This document shows positions 19,735 to 27,775 of a stretch of 64,000 nucleotides of DNA, piece by piece; the stretch's first letter is position 1; every line of letters begins with the position of its first letter. A program made the translations under genes and the position numbers. The stretch spans positions 1 through 64,000 of the forward strand of contig JARWZT010000007.1 of assembly GCA_029866205.1 (NCBI GenBank). The letters run 5' to 3'. Source of the DNA: Rhodoferax sp. (GTDB lineage: Bacteria; Pseudomonadota; Gammaproteobacteria; Burkholderiales; Burkholderiaceae_C). A model generated the notes under the pieces. The model was not told where the DNA came from, ran no database searches, and saw only the letters and a program-made list of their open reading frames with translations.

Positions 19735-21242
19735 TGCGTCTTTTTAATAAGGCTTGCGGGGCGCAGCTGGGTTCTCTGCTGTGCGCGTTTTTGCTGAATG
19801 GAGGCACGGCGCAGGCGCAAACTTACCCTCCTGCCGCACCCGTCAGCGCCACCCCGGAGGTGGTAGCAATACCGCGGGACAACGGTTTGCAGCCACTGAC
19901 TCCCCAGGAAAGCACCGTGAAGCCGGTTGCGCCGCTGGCCACCACCACCGATTTATGGGAGCGCATTCGCCGGGGCTACGCCATGCCCGACCTGGACAGC
20001 CCGCTCGTGCGCGACCGCGAGACCTGGTATTCGGCGCGGCCCGACTATATTTTTCGGATGACAGAGCGTTCGCGCAAATACCTGTTTCACATTGTCGAAG
20101 AACTAGAGCTCCGCAACATGCCAACCGAGCTGGCCTTGTTGCCTTTTGTGGAGAGCGCGTTCAACCCGCAGGCGGTGTCCAGCGCGAAGGCGGCAGGCAT
20201 GTGGCAGTTCATGCCGGCTACGGGCCGCACCTTTGAACTCAAGCAAAACGTGTTTCGGGACGACCGGCGCGACGTTTTGGCCTCGACACGCGCCGCATTG
20301 GACTACCTGCAAAAGCTGTACGGCATGTTTGGCGACTGGCACCTGGCGCTGGCCGCCTACAACTGGGGCGAAGGCAGCGTGGGCCGCGCGATCGCCAAAA
20401 ATGAACGCCTGATGCTGGGCACCGGCTACACCGACCTGACCATGCCGATGGAGACGCAGTTTTACGTACCCAAGCTGCAAGCCATCAAAAACATCGTCGC
20501 CCGCCCCCAGGCTTTCGGCAGTGACCTGCCAAAAATCGAAAACCACCCTTATTTTCAGACCGTAAGCATCCGCCGCGACATTGACGTGTCTCTGGCGGCC
20601 AAACTGGCCGAGGTGCCACTGGACGACTTCAAGGCGCTGAATCCGTCCTTGAACAAGCCCGTGATATTGGCGGCGGGCACACCTCAAATCTTGCTGCCAT
20701 GGGACAGCGCCGACGTGTTTTTGCAAAACCTGGACCGGTTCGCCGGCTCTCGCCTGGCCAGCTGGACGGTTTGGGTGGCGCCAGGAACGCTGCGGGTCGC
20801 CGACGCGGCCAAGCAAGTGGGGATGAGTGAAGCGCAGCTGCGGGAAATCAACAACATCCCCAAAGGCATGCTGATCAAACCCGGATCCACGCTCCTGGTA
20901 ACCCGCGCAACCCACAGTGCAACAGAGGTAACCGAGGCCGTGGCAGACCGAGGCGAGGTGGCCTTTGCCCCCGAGATGGTTCAGGTGCGCAAAACCGTGC
21001 GCGCCGCCAAAGGGGACTCAGTGGCCAGCATCGCAAAGCGCTATGGCGCCAACCCAAGCAACGTGGCCCAGTGGAACAAGGTCGCCACCAGCGCCAGCTT
21101 CAAAGCGGGTCAAAAAGTAGTTGTTTACGTGTCGGTGAACGCAACCAGGTCAAAGCCCGTCACCTCCAGCTCCGCCAAGACCGCAAACCGCTCAACCGCA
21201 AAAAAGCCCCGTACCGCCCCGGTCAAAAAAGCAAAGACCTGA
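19734..21242 (+). CDS. mltD: Membrane-bound lytic murein transglycosylase D
   Basis: Cleaves the glycan strands of peptidoglycan. 502 residues: signal peptide (to about residue 29), an SLT domain with catalytic E140 in LPFVESAFNP and the downstream AAGMWQFMPATGR and LALAAYNWGEGS motifs, and at least one C-terminal LysM domain (KGDSVASIAKRYGANPSNVAQWN) before a Lys/Ser-rich tail. The ATG at 19734 overlaps the gloB stop. An Ala-Gln-Ala cleavage region suggests plain signal peptidase I processing rather than a lipobox. Confidence 0.93.
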   Translation: MRLFNKACGAQLGSLLCAFLLNGGTAQAQTYPPAAPVSATPEVVAIPRDNGLQPLTPQESTVKPVAPLATTTDLWERIRRGYAMPDLDSPLVRDRETWYSARPDYIFRMTERSRKYLFHIVEELELRNMPTELALLPFVESAFNPQAVSSAKAAGMWQFMPATGRTFELKQNVFRDDRRDVLASTRAALDYLQKLYGMFGDWHLALAAYNWGEGSVGRAIAKNERLMLGTGYTDLTMPMETQFYVPKLQAIKNIVARPQAFGSDLPKIENHPYFQTVSIRRDIDVSLAAKLAEVPLDDFKALNPSLNKPVILAAGTPQILLPWDSADVFLQNLDRFAGSRLASWTVWVAPGTLRVADAAKQVGMSEAQLREINNIPKGMLIKPGSTLLVTRATHSATEVTEAVADRGEVAFAPEMVQVRKTVRAAKGDSVASIAKRYGANPSNVAQWNKVATSASFKAGQKVVVYVSVNATRSKPVTSSSAKTANRSTAKKPRTAPVKKAKT

Positions 21243-21263
21243 CTGCCAGGGCTCAGCGTACGG

Positions 21264-22088
21264 TTAACTTTGTGTAGAAGACAACAGATAGTCCACCAGG
21301 GAACGATTCAGTCCATTGCCTTGGACCAACATGGCCGTTGCACCGTCGCGTTGGATTTGCGCCGAGGCAAGGCTGGCCGACTCCGCGGCGTAGTCCGTAT
21401 TCATGATCGACCCGTAAGCCGCGGAATAGTTGGTGATCGCGTTGGTTGCGACGTTGTACTGCGAGTCCATCACATTGACCATCGACCCGATATAGGCTTG
21501 GTAGGTGTATACCGTATCCAGCGCCGTATCGATGTAGTCGACAGCGCTGGCCGCCGTGGTCGTTGAAGCGGTGCTCAGACTATCGACCGCGAGCTCTGAA
21601 GAAGTAATTTCATCCAAAGTCAAGGTGGTGCTATCGCCTGAATTAACCCCCGTCTGGATCGCCATTGTCGAGGCGGAGGACATTAAAGACGTGCCGTTCC
21701 ATGTGGAGTTGGAGGCGATCGTGTCAATGGACGTAACGTAGGCGTCCATTTCGTCTTGGTAAGCCGTGCGTTCAGCCGTGCTCAAAGTGTCACTCTCCGA
21801 CGCAACAGCTGCCACGCGCATGTAGCCCAGGATGTCGACAATTTGGGACAGGGACGTATCGATCAACTGCGCAACCGTGCTGCCTGAAGTCACGTTGTCC
21901 AGTACCTTGTTGTAAGAGGCAATCTGGGTCTTCAGTCCATTGGCTACCGCCATACCCCCCACATCGTCCGATGACCGGTTGATACGCAATCCGGTGCTCA
22001 GGCGTTCGGATGCCTGTGTCACTTTGGCACTGGCTTCGCGCAGGCCAGACATTGCGCGCAGGCTGTCGAGGTTATTAATGGTGTTCAT
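21264..22088 (-). CDS. Flagellin-family protein (short, orphan)
   Basis: 274 residues with the two conserved coiled-coil ends of flagellins (D0/D1) and almost no variable middle domain. The N-terminal motif reads ERLSTGLRINRSSDDVGGMA, where typical flagellins have LSSGLRINSAKDDAAGLA; the C-terminal end reads TDYAAESASLASAQIQRD and LVQGNGLNRSLVDYLL. Very Ser/Thr/Ala-rich and cysteine-free. ATG 22088 has AAGGACG upstream. No other flagellar structural gene is in the window except the divergent FliS-like chaperone, so this is an accessory filament locus or a displaced flagellin. An operator-like palindrome lies at 22114-22127. Confidence 0.88.
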   Translation of the reverse strand: MNTINNLDSLRAMSGLREASAKVTQASERLSTGLRINRSSDDVGGMAVANGLKTQIASYNKVLDNVTSGSTVAQLIDTSLSQIVDILGYMRVAAVASESDTLSTAERTAYQDEMDAYVTSIDTIASNSTWNGTSLMSSASTMAIQTGVNSGDSTTLTLDEITSSELAVDSLSTASTTTAASAVDYIDTALDTVYTYQAYIGSMVNVMDSQYNVATNAITNYSAAYGSIMNTDYAAESASLASAQIQRDGATAMLVQGNGLNRSLVDYLLSSTQS

Positions 22089-22113
22089 TGGGCGTCCTTC
22101 TGAAAGGAATTTG

Positions 22114-22127
22114 GGCAAATATTTGCC
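22114..22127. promoter_or_regulatory. 14-bp perfect palindrome upstream of the flagellin gene
   Basis: GGCAAATATTTGCC is perfectly self-complementary, 25 bases upstream of the flagellin ATG and so inside its probable 5' leader. It consists of the same TTTGC word that recurs in the array at 22164-22219. A sigma-28-like CCGATA is readable on the minus strand at 22141-22146 just upstream, but no acceptably spaced -35 was found. Confidence 0.45.
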
Positions 22128-22163
22128 GCACCGCGACCATATCGGAACTGAATGGGAACTTGA

Positions 22164-22223
22164 GCAAAGTTTGCGCGCTTTGCACCCTTTGCGGGATTTG
22201 CGGTCTTTGCACTTTTTGCACGC
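22164..22223 (+). repeat. Six-copy 9-bp-periodic TTTGC array
   Basis: TTTGC begins at 22170, 22179, 22188, 22197, 22206 and 22215, exactly every 9 bases; the four spacer bases vary. The first copy is also half of an 11-base inverted repeat, GCAAA-G-TTTGC (22164-22174). It lies between the divergent flagellin and fliS-like genes. Read in the frame of fliS the array gives Cys at every third residue (CxxCxxC...), but no good start codon precedes it, so a DNA or RNA element is more likely than a coding repeat. Confidence 0.75.
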
Positions 22224-22291
22224 GTTACACCGAACGCCGCGACAGTTTTAAGGCATGCTGGCGGTGTAGAACTCCTCCCAAGGCAATTTCC

Positions 22292-22747
22292 ATGTCCAGA
22301 TTACCGCGCCACATCGAGTTGTTTGAGTCGATCGAACGCGACTCGGACTTGCTGTCTGGCAGCAAGTTGAAAATGATTCAAGTGCTGTTTGAAGCCTTGT
22401 GCACCTCCATATCAACAGCCCAAGGCCACCAAGCCAACCAGGCAGCAGAACTCAAGGTCCGCGCCGTGACAAGGGCCCAAAAAATCCTCAAAGGGCTTCA
22501 GTTGGCCCTGACTGAAAACAACCAAAGCACACTTGGCGGCGACTTGGCGGAGCTCTACGCTTACATGGCGGCCCGCCTCTGGCACGCAAATCGCCACCAT
22601 GATGCGCACGCCCTTGAGGAGGTACTTTCGCTGGCAAGGACGCTCTCGGACGCTTGGCAGACACTGCCCCAACCCGCAAGCATGCGATTTGACTATGTGG
22701 GTTCAGGCGCCCAAACACCGCGCACCTCCCTGTCGTATTTGGTCTAA
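22292..22747 (+). CDS. FliS-like flagellar export chaperone
   Basis: 151 residues, all-helical, matching FliS in layout: LKMIQVLFEALCTSISTAQGH corresponds to the first long helix (FliS QLIQMLFDGAL), and LGGDLAELYAYMAARLWHANRHHDAHALEEVLSLARTLSDAW corresponds to the LYDYM...L..AN....IEEV..LL..L...W pattern. FliS binds the flagellin C-terminus and prevents premature assembly; the divergent neighbour is a flagellin, which supports the call. ATG 22292 has AAGG eight bases upstream. Divergence from ordinary FliS is high, so it probably serves this flagellin specifically. Confidence 0.7.
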   Translation: MSRLPRHIELFESIERDSDLLSGSKLKMIQVLFEALCTSISTAQGHQANQAAELKVRAVTRAQKILKGLQLALTENNQSTLGGDLAELYAYMAARLWHANRHHDAHALEEVLSLARTLSDAWQTLPQPASMRFDYVGSGAQTPRTSLSYLV

Positions 22748-22755
22748 GTTTTCCC

Positions 22756-22974
22756 TCATGAAACACGGATCAGCCGCCAGCCCTGATCCATCTTGCGGAA
22801 CATAAAGCTGCGCTCCAGATTCCGGGTCTTTTTCAGGTAGTAGGCCAGGGAGCGAAGACTTTGCGCTTTTTTGAAGTCATCTGAGAAAATACATTCGCCG
22901 ACATCCAAAGAGCTCAGGATGGAAATGTATTCATCGGTCCGTATTCTTTGCAATTCAATGCGCTCGATAATCAT
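22756..22974 (-). CDS. Small protein of unknown function (72 residues)
   Basis: Starts MIIERIELQRIRTDEY and ends DQGWRLIRVS. Charged, with a central SLRSLAYYLKKTRNLERSF basic segment and a C-terminal Gly-Trp-Arg phrase typical of small proteins that carry a short beta-hairpin. GAGGG lies nine bases before the ATG at 22974. Base composition is clearly more AT-rich than the neighbours. It is convergent with the fliS-like gene (8-base gap) and part of the same accessory islet. I do not recognise a function. Confidence 0.6.
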   Translation of the reverse strand: MIIERIELQRIRTDEYISILSSLDVGECIFSDDFKKAQSLRSLAYYLKKTRNLERSFMFRKMDQGWRLIRVS

Positions 22975-23192
22975 GCCGCAATCCCTCTTAATTAGAAATA
23001 TGGTTCTACGCAAGGTATCGGCACTGCAGGGCTTTACTTGAGCAGGGGCGGGTCGGCTTCAAGATCACGAAAGCGCCCTCCCCAAGCGCCGCGGCTTGCG
23101 CCTTTGCAGGCTTGTTTGTAGCCGTGGGCTTACGTTCGAAATGACGCGCAGTCCCATTTTTAGGCCGTAAGCCAGAGCTCAGCTGGCCCCGA
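22975..23192. other. Non-coding stretch upstream of the asd leader
   Basis: A 218-base stretch with no convincing coding frame. It holds the ribosome site and promoter region of the 72-residue gene (AT-rich, 22975-23020). In many Burkholderiales leuC-leuD-leuB directly precede asd; here they are absent and the flagellin islet ends at this point. Confidence 0.4.
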
Positions 23193-23198
23193 TATAAT
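23193..23198 (+). promoter_or_regulatory. -10 box of the asd leader transcript
   Basis: Perfect TATAAT, eight bases upstream of the ATG of the leader ORF, which puts the expected transcription start at or within two bases of that ATG (a nearly leaderless start). No good -35 hexamer is found 16-18 bases upstream, so the promoter may need an activator. Confidence 0.55.
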
Positions 23199-23205
23199 CG
23201 CCCCC

Positions 23206-23307
23206 ATGTTTGACACCCACCCGTTCATTCTGAACAGCGCTTTGGCCTCTGCGGCCGATGGCGGTGCGCGTGCATTCACCACCAAAACCACGACCATTAA
23301 GGGCTGA
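23206..23307 (+). CDS. Candidate leader peptide of asd (Thr/Lys/Ile-rich end)
   Basis: 33-codon ORF starting [10 protein letters not shown] and ending in the run TTKTTTIK followed by Gly and TGA. Eight of the last nine residues are threonine, lysine or isoleucine, which derive from the aspartate pathway that Asd feeds. The composition parallels the E. coli thr leader peptide. Starting 4 bases after the stop, GCTCGGTTCGTC (23312-23323) can pair with GACGAGCCGGGC (23341-23352), and this competes with a second stem, CCCGGC/GCCGGG (23333-23338/23346-23351), as expected of an attenuator. The role is inferred from sequence only. Confidence 0.6.
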   Translation: MFDTHPFILNSALASAADGGARAFTTKTTTIKG

Positions 23308-23311
23308 TCCA

Positions 23312-23368
23312 GCTCGGTTCGTCGTGTGCCCCCCCGGCCAGACGAGCCGGGCAAACAGCCAGGTCTGG
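23312..23368 (+). promoter_or_regulatory. Mutually exclusive RNA stems between leader peptide and asd
   Basis: Stem A: 23312-23323 with 23341-23352, 12 pairs including two G-U. Stem B: CCCGGC 23333-23338 with GCCGGG 23346-23351. Stem C: CCAGAC 23338-23343 with GTCTGG 23363-23368. A and B share the 23346-23351 segment, and C overlaps the loop or arm of both. No classical U-run follows any of them, so control would be through Rho, pausing or access to the asd ribosome site (AAAGGG near 23382) rather than a simple intrinsic terminator. Confidence 0.5.
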
Positions 23369-23396
23369 GCATGTTTTACAAAGAAAGGGCGTTGAA

Positions 23397-24527
23397 ATGA
23401 GCAAGTTAGTAGGTTTGGTCGGCTGGCGTGGAATGGTCGGTTCGGTATTGATGGACCGCATGCAGACCGAAGGCGACTTCGACCTGATTGAGCCCCTGTT
23501 TTTCTCGACGTCGAACTCTGGCGGCAAAGCGCCCGCCTTGGCCAAAAACGAAACCACGCTGCAAGACGCTTTCAACATTGACGCGCTCAAGCGCTGCGAC
23601 ATCATCATCAGCGCCCAAGGCGGCGACTACACCACCGCGGTCTTCCCCAAATTGCGCGCATCCGGCTGGAACGGCCACTGGATTGACGCCGCAAGCACTT
23701 TGCGCATGGAAAAAGACGCGGTCATCATCTTGGACCCGGTGAATTTGCCTGTCATTCAAACGGCGCTCAAGGCAGGCGGCAAAAACTGGATCGGTGGAAA
23801 TTGCACCGTGAGCTGCATGCTCATGGGTGTGGGCGCGCTATACAAGGCAGGTCTGGTCGAGTGGATGAGCACGCAAACCTACCAGGCCGCCTCGGGAGGC
23901 GGTGCGCAGCACATGCGCGAGTTGCTCACCCAATATGGCACGCTGCACGCCGAAGTCAAAGCCCTGCTGGACGATCCCAAAAGCTCCATCTTGGACATCG
24001 ACCGCATGGTTGTGGCCAAGCAACGCAGCTTGAGCCCGGCCGAAATGGCCAATTTTGGCGCGCCTCTGGGTGGTTCGTTGATCCCCTGGATCGACAAGGA
24101 CTTGGGTAACGGCATGTCCAAGGAAGAATGGAAAGGCATGGCTGAGACCAATAAAATTCTGGGCCAAGGCCCGGATTTTGGTTCGCCAGAGACCCCGGTC
24201 GATGGTTTTTGCGTCCGCGTGGGTGCCATGCGCTGCCACAGCCAGGCGCTGACGTTCAAACTGAAGAAGAATGTGCCCGTCGCTGACATCGAGGCAATGA
24301 TTGCCGCCGACAACCCATGGGTCAAGCTGGTGCCCAACAACCGTGAGGCGACGGTGCGCGACCTGACGCCAGTGGCCGTCACCGGAACCATGACCATTCC
24401 GGTCGGTCGGGTACGTAAATTAGCCATGGGGCCGGAGTTTGTGGGCGCGTTCACCATTGGCGACCAATTGCTCTGGGGCGCTGCTGAACCTTTGCGCCGT
24501 ATGTTGCGGATTCTGCTGGCGGCCTAA
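23397..24527 (+). CDS. asd: Aspartate-semialdehyde dehydrogenase
   Basis: NADPH-dependent reduction of aspartyl phosphate, branch point to Lys/diaminopimelate, Thr, Met and Ile. N-terminal nucleotide-binding phrase [13 protein letters not shown] at 6-18; catalytic cysteine in [11 protein letters not shown] near residue 138; [16 protein letters not shown] carries the acid/base His near 281. 376 residues, the length of the Gram-negative enzyme. The ribosome site AAAGGGCG precedes the ATG. It heads the conserved asd-fimV-truA-trpF-trpB-trpA-accD run. Confidence 0.97.
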   Translation: MSKLVGLVGWRGMVGSVLMDRMQTEGDFDLIEPLFFSTSNSGGKAPALAKNETTLQDAFNIDALKRCDIIISAQGGDYTTAVFPKLRASGWNGHWIDAASTLRMEKDAVIILDPVNLPVIQTALKAGGKNWIGGNCTVSCMLMGVGALYKAGLVEWMSTQTYQAASGGGAQHMRELLTQYGTLHAEVKALLDDPKSSILDIDRMVVAKQRSLSPAEMANFGAPLGGSLIPWIDKDLGNGMSKEEWKGMAETNKILGQGPDFGSPETPVDGFCVRVGAMRCHSQALTFKLKKNVPVADIEAMIAADNPWVKLVPNNREATVRDLTPVAVTGTMTIPVGRVRKLAMGPEFVGAFTIGDQLLWGAAEPLRRMLRILLAA

Positions 24528-24699
24528 AGAACTTGGGGGACCAAGCCATTGCGCAGCCTGACTTGCCGGGCGCAAGCCCCAAACCAAATTAAAAAATGGT
24601 AACAAACCAAGCAAATGCGCAATTTGTCGGATGATTTGGCAAGGCTTGTCGCCGATAATTGGCGCTTTGGTACTCGCAAGCCAGGTATAAAGAGGAAGG

Positions 24700-26955
24700 G
24701 TGGATCCAGAATTGAGCTCACATAATGATTTTTGGCGCGCATCCGCTGCGCCGCTAGCTGCCGCCCTGATTGCGATGGGCGCCGGCGGTGCGCATGCCCT
24801 TTCCATGGGCAAAGTTCAGCTTCAATCCGCTCTGGGACAGAGTCTGGTGGCGGAAATTGATCTGGCGGACATCAGCGACGAAGATGCCAAGTCCCTCAAA
24901 CCAACGCTGGCCGCGCCCAGCGCGTTTGCGGGCATGGGGCTTGAGTTCAATCCGGCACTCAACGGAACCCAGATCACCCTGCAGCGGCGTACCAGCGGAA
25001 GCTGGTACCTCAAGATGGCGAACAGCCGACCGCTCAACGAGCCCTTTGTTGATATTGTGGTGGAACTGAACTGGGCCTCGGGTCGTATTGTGCGCACTTA
25101 CACGATGCTCCTGGACCCGCCAAAGTCCCAGGAAGCCGCATCGCCCTCCCCACAGCCCGCGCCGGCTCCAGAGACCCAGGCACACAGTGCGCCCCCAGCC
25201 CTGCCCGCATCGGCCCCAGTGCCGCAAGCAGCGAACCCGACGCCGGCGCCAGCGGCCTCAACGCAATCGGCCAAGTCTGCAGACACCACCGCCCGCCTCG
25301 TCAGCCCTTCGAGCGGTTCGGCGTCTGAGCGAAAAACCGTTCGGGTGCGCCGCGGGGACACGGCTGGGAAAATTGCCTATTCTTTGGCACCCGCAGGCGT
25401 TTCAGTGGAACAAATGCTGGTCGCGTTGCTCAACACCAACCCGTCGGCGTTCACCAGCGGTAACGTCAATTGGTTGTTGGCAAATTCCGAGCTGTTGGTG
25501 CCCGATGAAGCCGTCGTCAAAAAAACGCCGCAAGCCGAGGCGCGACAGCTCATTGACGGCCAAAACCAGGAATTCCAGTCCATGCGGCGTGGACTGGCCA
25601 GTACGGCCGCCACGGCACCCGCCCCAAAAACGAGCACAAGCCCGACTCCGGCACCCAAAGCAGATGCTGCCAGCGCCGTTGCAAAGCCTACGCCTCCCAG
25701 CGCGCCGAAACCCCTGCCGGGCGACAGCCTCAAGCTGTCCAAGGGCTCGGTGGAAGAAAAAGCAAATATGGAGCAATTGGCCCAGCAACGGGCCAAAACC
25801 GAGGCGACTGAGCGCGCCAAGGAGCTCGCCAAAAATATTGAAGAGCTGAACCAGCTCGCCAAAGTCGCCTCAAAACCCGAAGTAGCCGCCGCACCGGCCG
25901 CTCCCACAACCGCTGCGGCTAGCGCCCCCAAAGCAGCGGAGAGCGCTGCGCCAACGAACCCAGCCTCGACTCCGGTCAACGGCCCCGGCCTCAAAGTGGC
26001 ATCGAACCCGCCGATTGCGCCCGCGCCGAACTCCGGCGATCTGTTGGAAGTTGCAACGCAAAATCCGGCGGTCAGTGGCTTGGTGTTGGGTCTTTTGGGC
26101 CTGCTGCTCGGAATGGGCTGGCGCCGCAGGAAGCAGTCGCAGCACGCTGGATCCGGCAGCAATGTCGGCAAAGAGCCTTGGGGCTCCACGGCAAATACCT
26201 CTTTCGAAAAGGGCGGCGGTGCCAGGGTGGACACCACCGAAGTTGGTACAGCGACACTCAACTCCACGCTGTTCCAGGACAGCCAGCTCGAAATCGCCCA
26301 AGAATTGGATCCGGTGGCCGAAGCCGAGGTGTACTTGGCTTATGGCAAAGATGTGCCTGCGGAAGAAATCCTCAAGGAAGGACTCCAGCAAGACCCGACT
26401 CGGGTGGCGATCCACCTCAAGCTTCTGGGAATCTTCGCCAAGCGGGGGGATGCCGACAGCTTCGAGTCGATGGCTCAAAACGTGAAGACGCTGGTGCACG
26501 GCAGCGGTCCAGACTGGTCTCAGGTACAGGAAATGGGACGGTCGCTGTGGCCATCGAACCCTCTCTATGCGACACCCGGGCTTGCACCAACCCAGGCTGG
26601 CGAACCCTCAGCAGCGGACGCCCACCCCTCCGTGCTCAACCTCGACGCCGAGGCCATGGAGGCCTTGTCGAAAGGGACGGCGGCAGCTCCAAACGCAAGT
26701 ACGCCGGCGCAAGCAAACTCGCAAGCCAGCGACGAACTGAGCCTGGACCTCACACCACTGCACCATGAGTCGCCCCGAGCACCAGCGAGCGCGACAGTCA
26801 GCACCGACCGACTGGGTGCCACCCTGGCCTTGGCCGAGCAATTTCTGGAAATTGGCGAAAAAGAAGGTGCGCGCGCGCTGTTGGAAGAAGTCATTGCCGG
26901 CGAGAGCGATCTGTTGCGCGAACGCGCCAAGGCGCTGCTCACCAAGGCAGGATGA
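24700..26955 (+). CDS. fimV: FimV-like pilus/polarity scaffold protein
   Basis: 751 residues. Order: short N-terminus and hydrophobic signal-like segment (to about 34), FimV N-terminal domain (LGQSLVAEIDLADI), LysM-like peptidoglycan-binding domain near 205-265 (VRRGDTAGKIAYSL...ALLNTNPSAF), long Ala/Pro/Thr-rich linker with a short coiled coil near 345-385, one membrane span near 455-472 ending GWRRRKQ, and a cytoplasmic Glu-rich TPR-like part with the FimV C-terminal module (TLALAEQFLEIGEKEGARALLEEV). Known relatives organise the cell pole and type IV pili. GTG start at 24700 behind GAGGAAGG. Confidence 0.9.
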   Translation: MDPELSSHNDFWRASAAPLAAALIAMGAGGAHALSMGKVQLQSALGQSLVAEIDLADISDEDAKSLKPTLAAPSAFAGMGLEFNPALNGTQITLQRRTSGSWYLKMANSRPLNEPFVDIVVELNWASGRIVRTYTMLLDPPKSQEAASPSPQPAPAPETQAHSAPPALPASAPVPQAANPTPAPAASTQSAKSADTTARLVSPSSGSASERKTVRVRRGDTAGKIAYSLAPAGVSVEQMLVALLNTNPSAFTSGNVNWLLANSELLVPDEAVVKKTPQAEARQLIDGQNQEFQSMRRGLASTAATAPAPKTSTSPTPAPKADAASAVAKPTPPSAPKPLPGDSLKLSKGSVEEKANMEQLAQQRAKTEATERAKELAKNIEELNQLAKVASKPEVAAAPAAPTTAAASAPKAAESAAPTNPASTPVNGPGLKVASNPPIAPAPNSGDLLEVATQNPAVSGLVLGLLGLLLGMGWRRRKQSQHAGSGSNVGKEPWGSTANTSFEKGGGARVDTTEVGTATLNSTLFQDSQLEIAQELDPVAEAEVYLAYGKDVPAEEILKEGLQQDPTRVAIHLKLLGIFAKRGDADSFESMAQNVKTLVHGSGPDWSQVQEMGRSLWPSNPLYATPGLAPTQAGEPSAADAHPSVLNLDAEAMEALSKGTAAAPNASTPAQANSQASDELSLDLTPLHHESPRAPASATVSTDRLGATLALAEQFLEIGEKEGARALLEEVIAGESDLLRERAKALLTKAG

Positions 26956-26992
26956 GCCGCCTGCAGGCCGGTAGTACACGCAGAGGCAACCG

Positions 26993-27775
26993 GTGCGCAT
27001 CGCACTAGGAGTCAGCTACAGCGGCCAGGCGTACCAAGGCTGGCAGAGTCAGGCTTCGGGTCGCACGGTCCAAGACCGGCTCGAAGCAGCATTGGGCCAG
27101 TTCACTGGGCAGCGGGTCTCGACTTTGTGCGCCGGACGGACCGATGCCGGAGTGCACGCCCTGATGCAGGTGGTGCACTTTGATACCGACATCGCGCGTG
27201 ATGCCCATGCGTGGGTCCGCGGAACCAACGCCAACCTTCCCAAAGACATTGCGGTGGAATGGGCGCTTGAGGTGCCACAGAGTTTCCATTGCCGTGCCAG
27301 TGCAACTTCGCGCCGCTATGCCTACGTACTGCGGCAGTCGGAGGTACGTCCTACCGTTGAGGCGGGTCGGGTGGGTTGGACTTTTTATCCCTTGGACGGG
27401 GATGCCATGACGCAGGCGGCGCAGCACCTGCTTGGCGAGCATGACTTCAGCTCTTTTCGCGCCTCACAGTGCCAGGCACAAACGCCAATCAAGCGACTTC
27501 ATGAGATTTCCATTGCGCAGCGAGGTGCCTATTGGCGGTTTGAATTTGAAGCCAACGCGTTTTTGCACCACATGATTCGAAACATCATGGGCTGTCTGCT
27601 GCAAATAGGCCAGGGACGGCGGCCAGCGTCCTGGATGCAGGAGGTACTGATGGCGCGAGACCGCGATGCGGCAGCGCCTACCTTTTCGCCTTCGGGCCTG
27701 TACTTTCTGGGGCCGCGCTATCCGGCCCACTGGGGCATTCCTGAGCGAACACCTGCGTATGATTGGCTGCCATGA
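26993..27775 (+). CDS. truA: tRNA pseudouridine(38-40) synthase
   Basis: Modifies U38-U40 in the tRNA anticodon arm. Catalytic D51 is in CAGRTDAGVHA; 260 residues is standard. GTG start with AGAGG six bases upstream. Overlaps trpF by ATGA at 27772-27775. The usual position in Burkholderiales, between fimV and trpF. Confidence 0.96.
   Translation: MRIALGVSYSGQAYQGWQSQASGRTVQDRLEAALGQFTGQRVSTLCAGRTDAGVHALMQVVHFDTDIARDAHAWVRGTNANLPKDIAVEWALEVPQSFHCRASATSRRYAYVLRQSEVRPTVEAGRVGWTFYPLDGDAMTQAAQHLLGEHDFSSFRASQCQAQTPIKRLHEISIAQRGAYWRFEFEANAFLHHMIRNIMGCLLQIGQGRRPASWMQEVLMARDRDAAAPTFSPSGLYFLGPRYPAHWGIPERTPAYDWLP

Noticed and set aside
22135..22175. Full sigma-28 promoter for the flagellin gene
   Set aside because: CCGATA fits a -10 core, but the candidate -35 words (TCAAGTTC, CAAACTTT) are at wrong distances (9 and 19 bases instead of about 11).
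22088..22291. N-terminal extension of the fliS-like gene through the TTTGC array (Cys at every third residue)
   Set aside because: Only TTG starts are available and none has a good ribosome site; FliS homology begins after ATG 22292. Kept as an alternative in the finding, not annotated as coding.
26956..26975. 15-base word GCCTGCAGGCCGGTA shared with the palindrome at 38671-38692
   Set aside because: In 64 kb of GC-rich sequence a few 15-mer repeats are expected by chance; only two copies and different flanks, so no repeat family is claimed.
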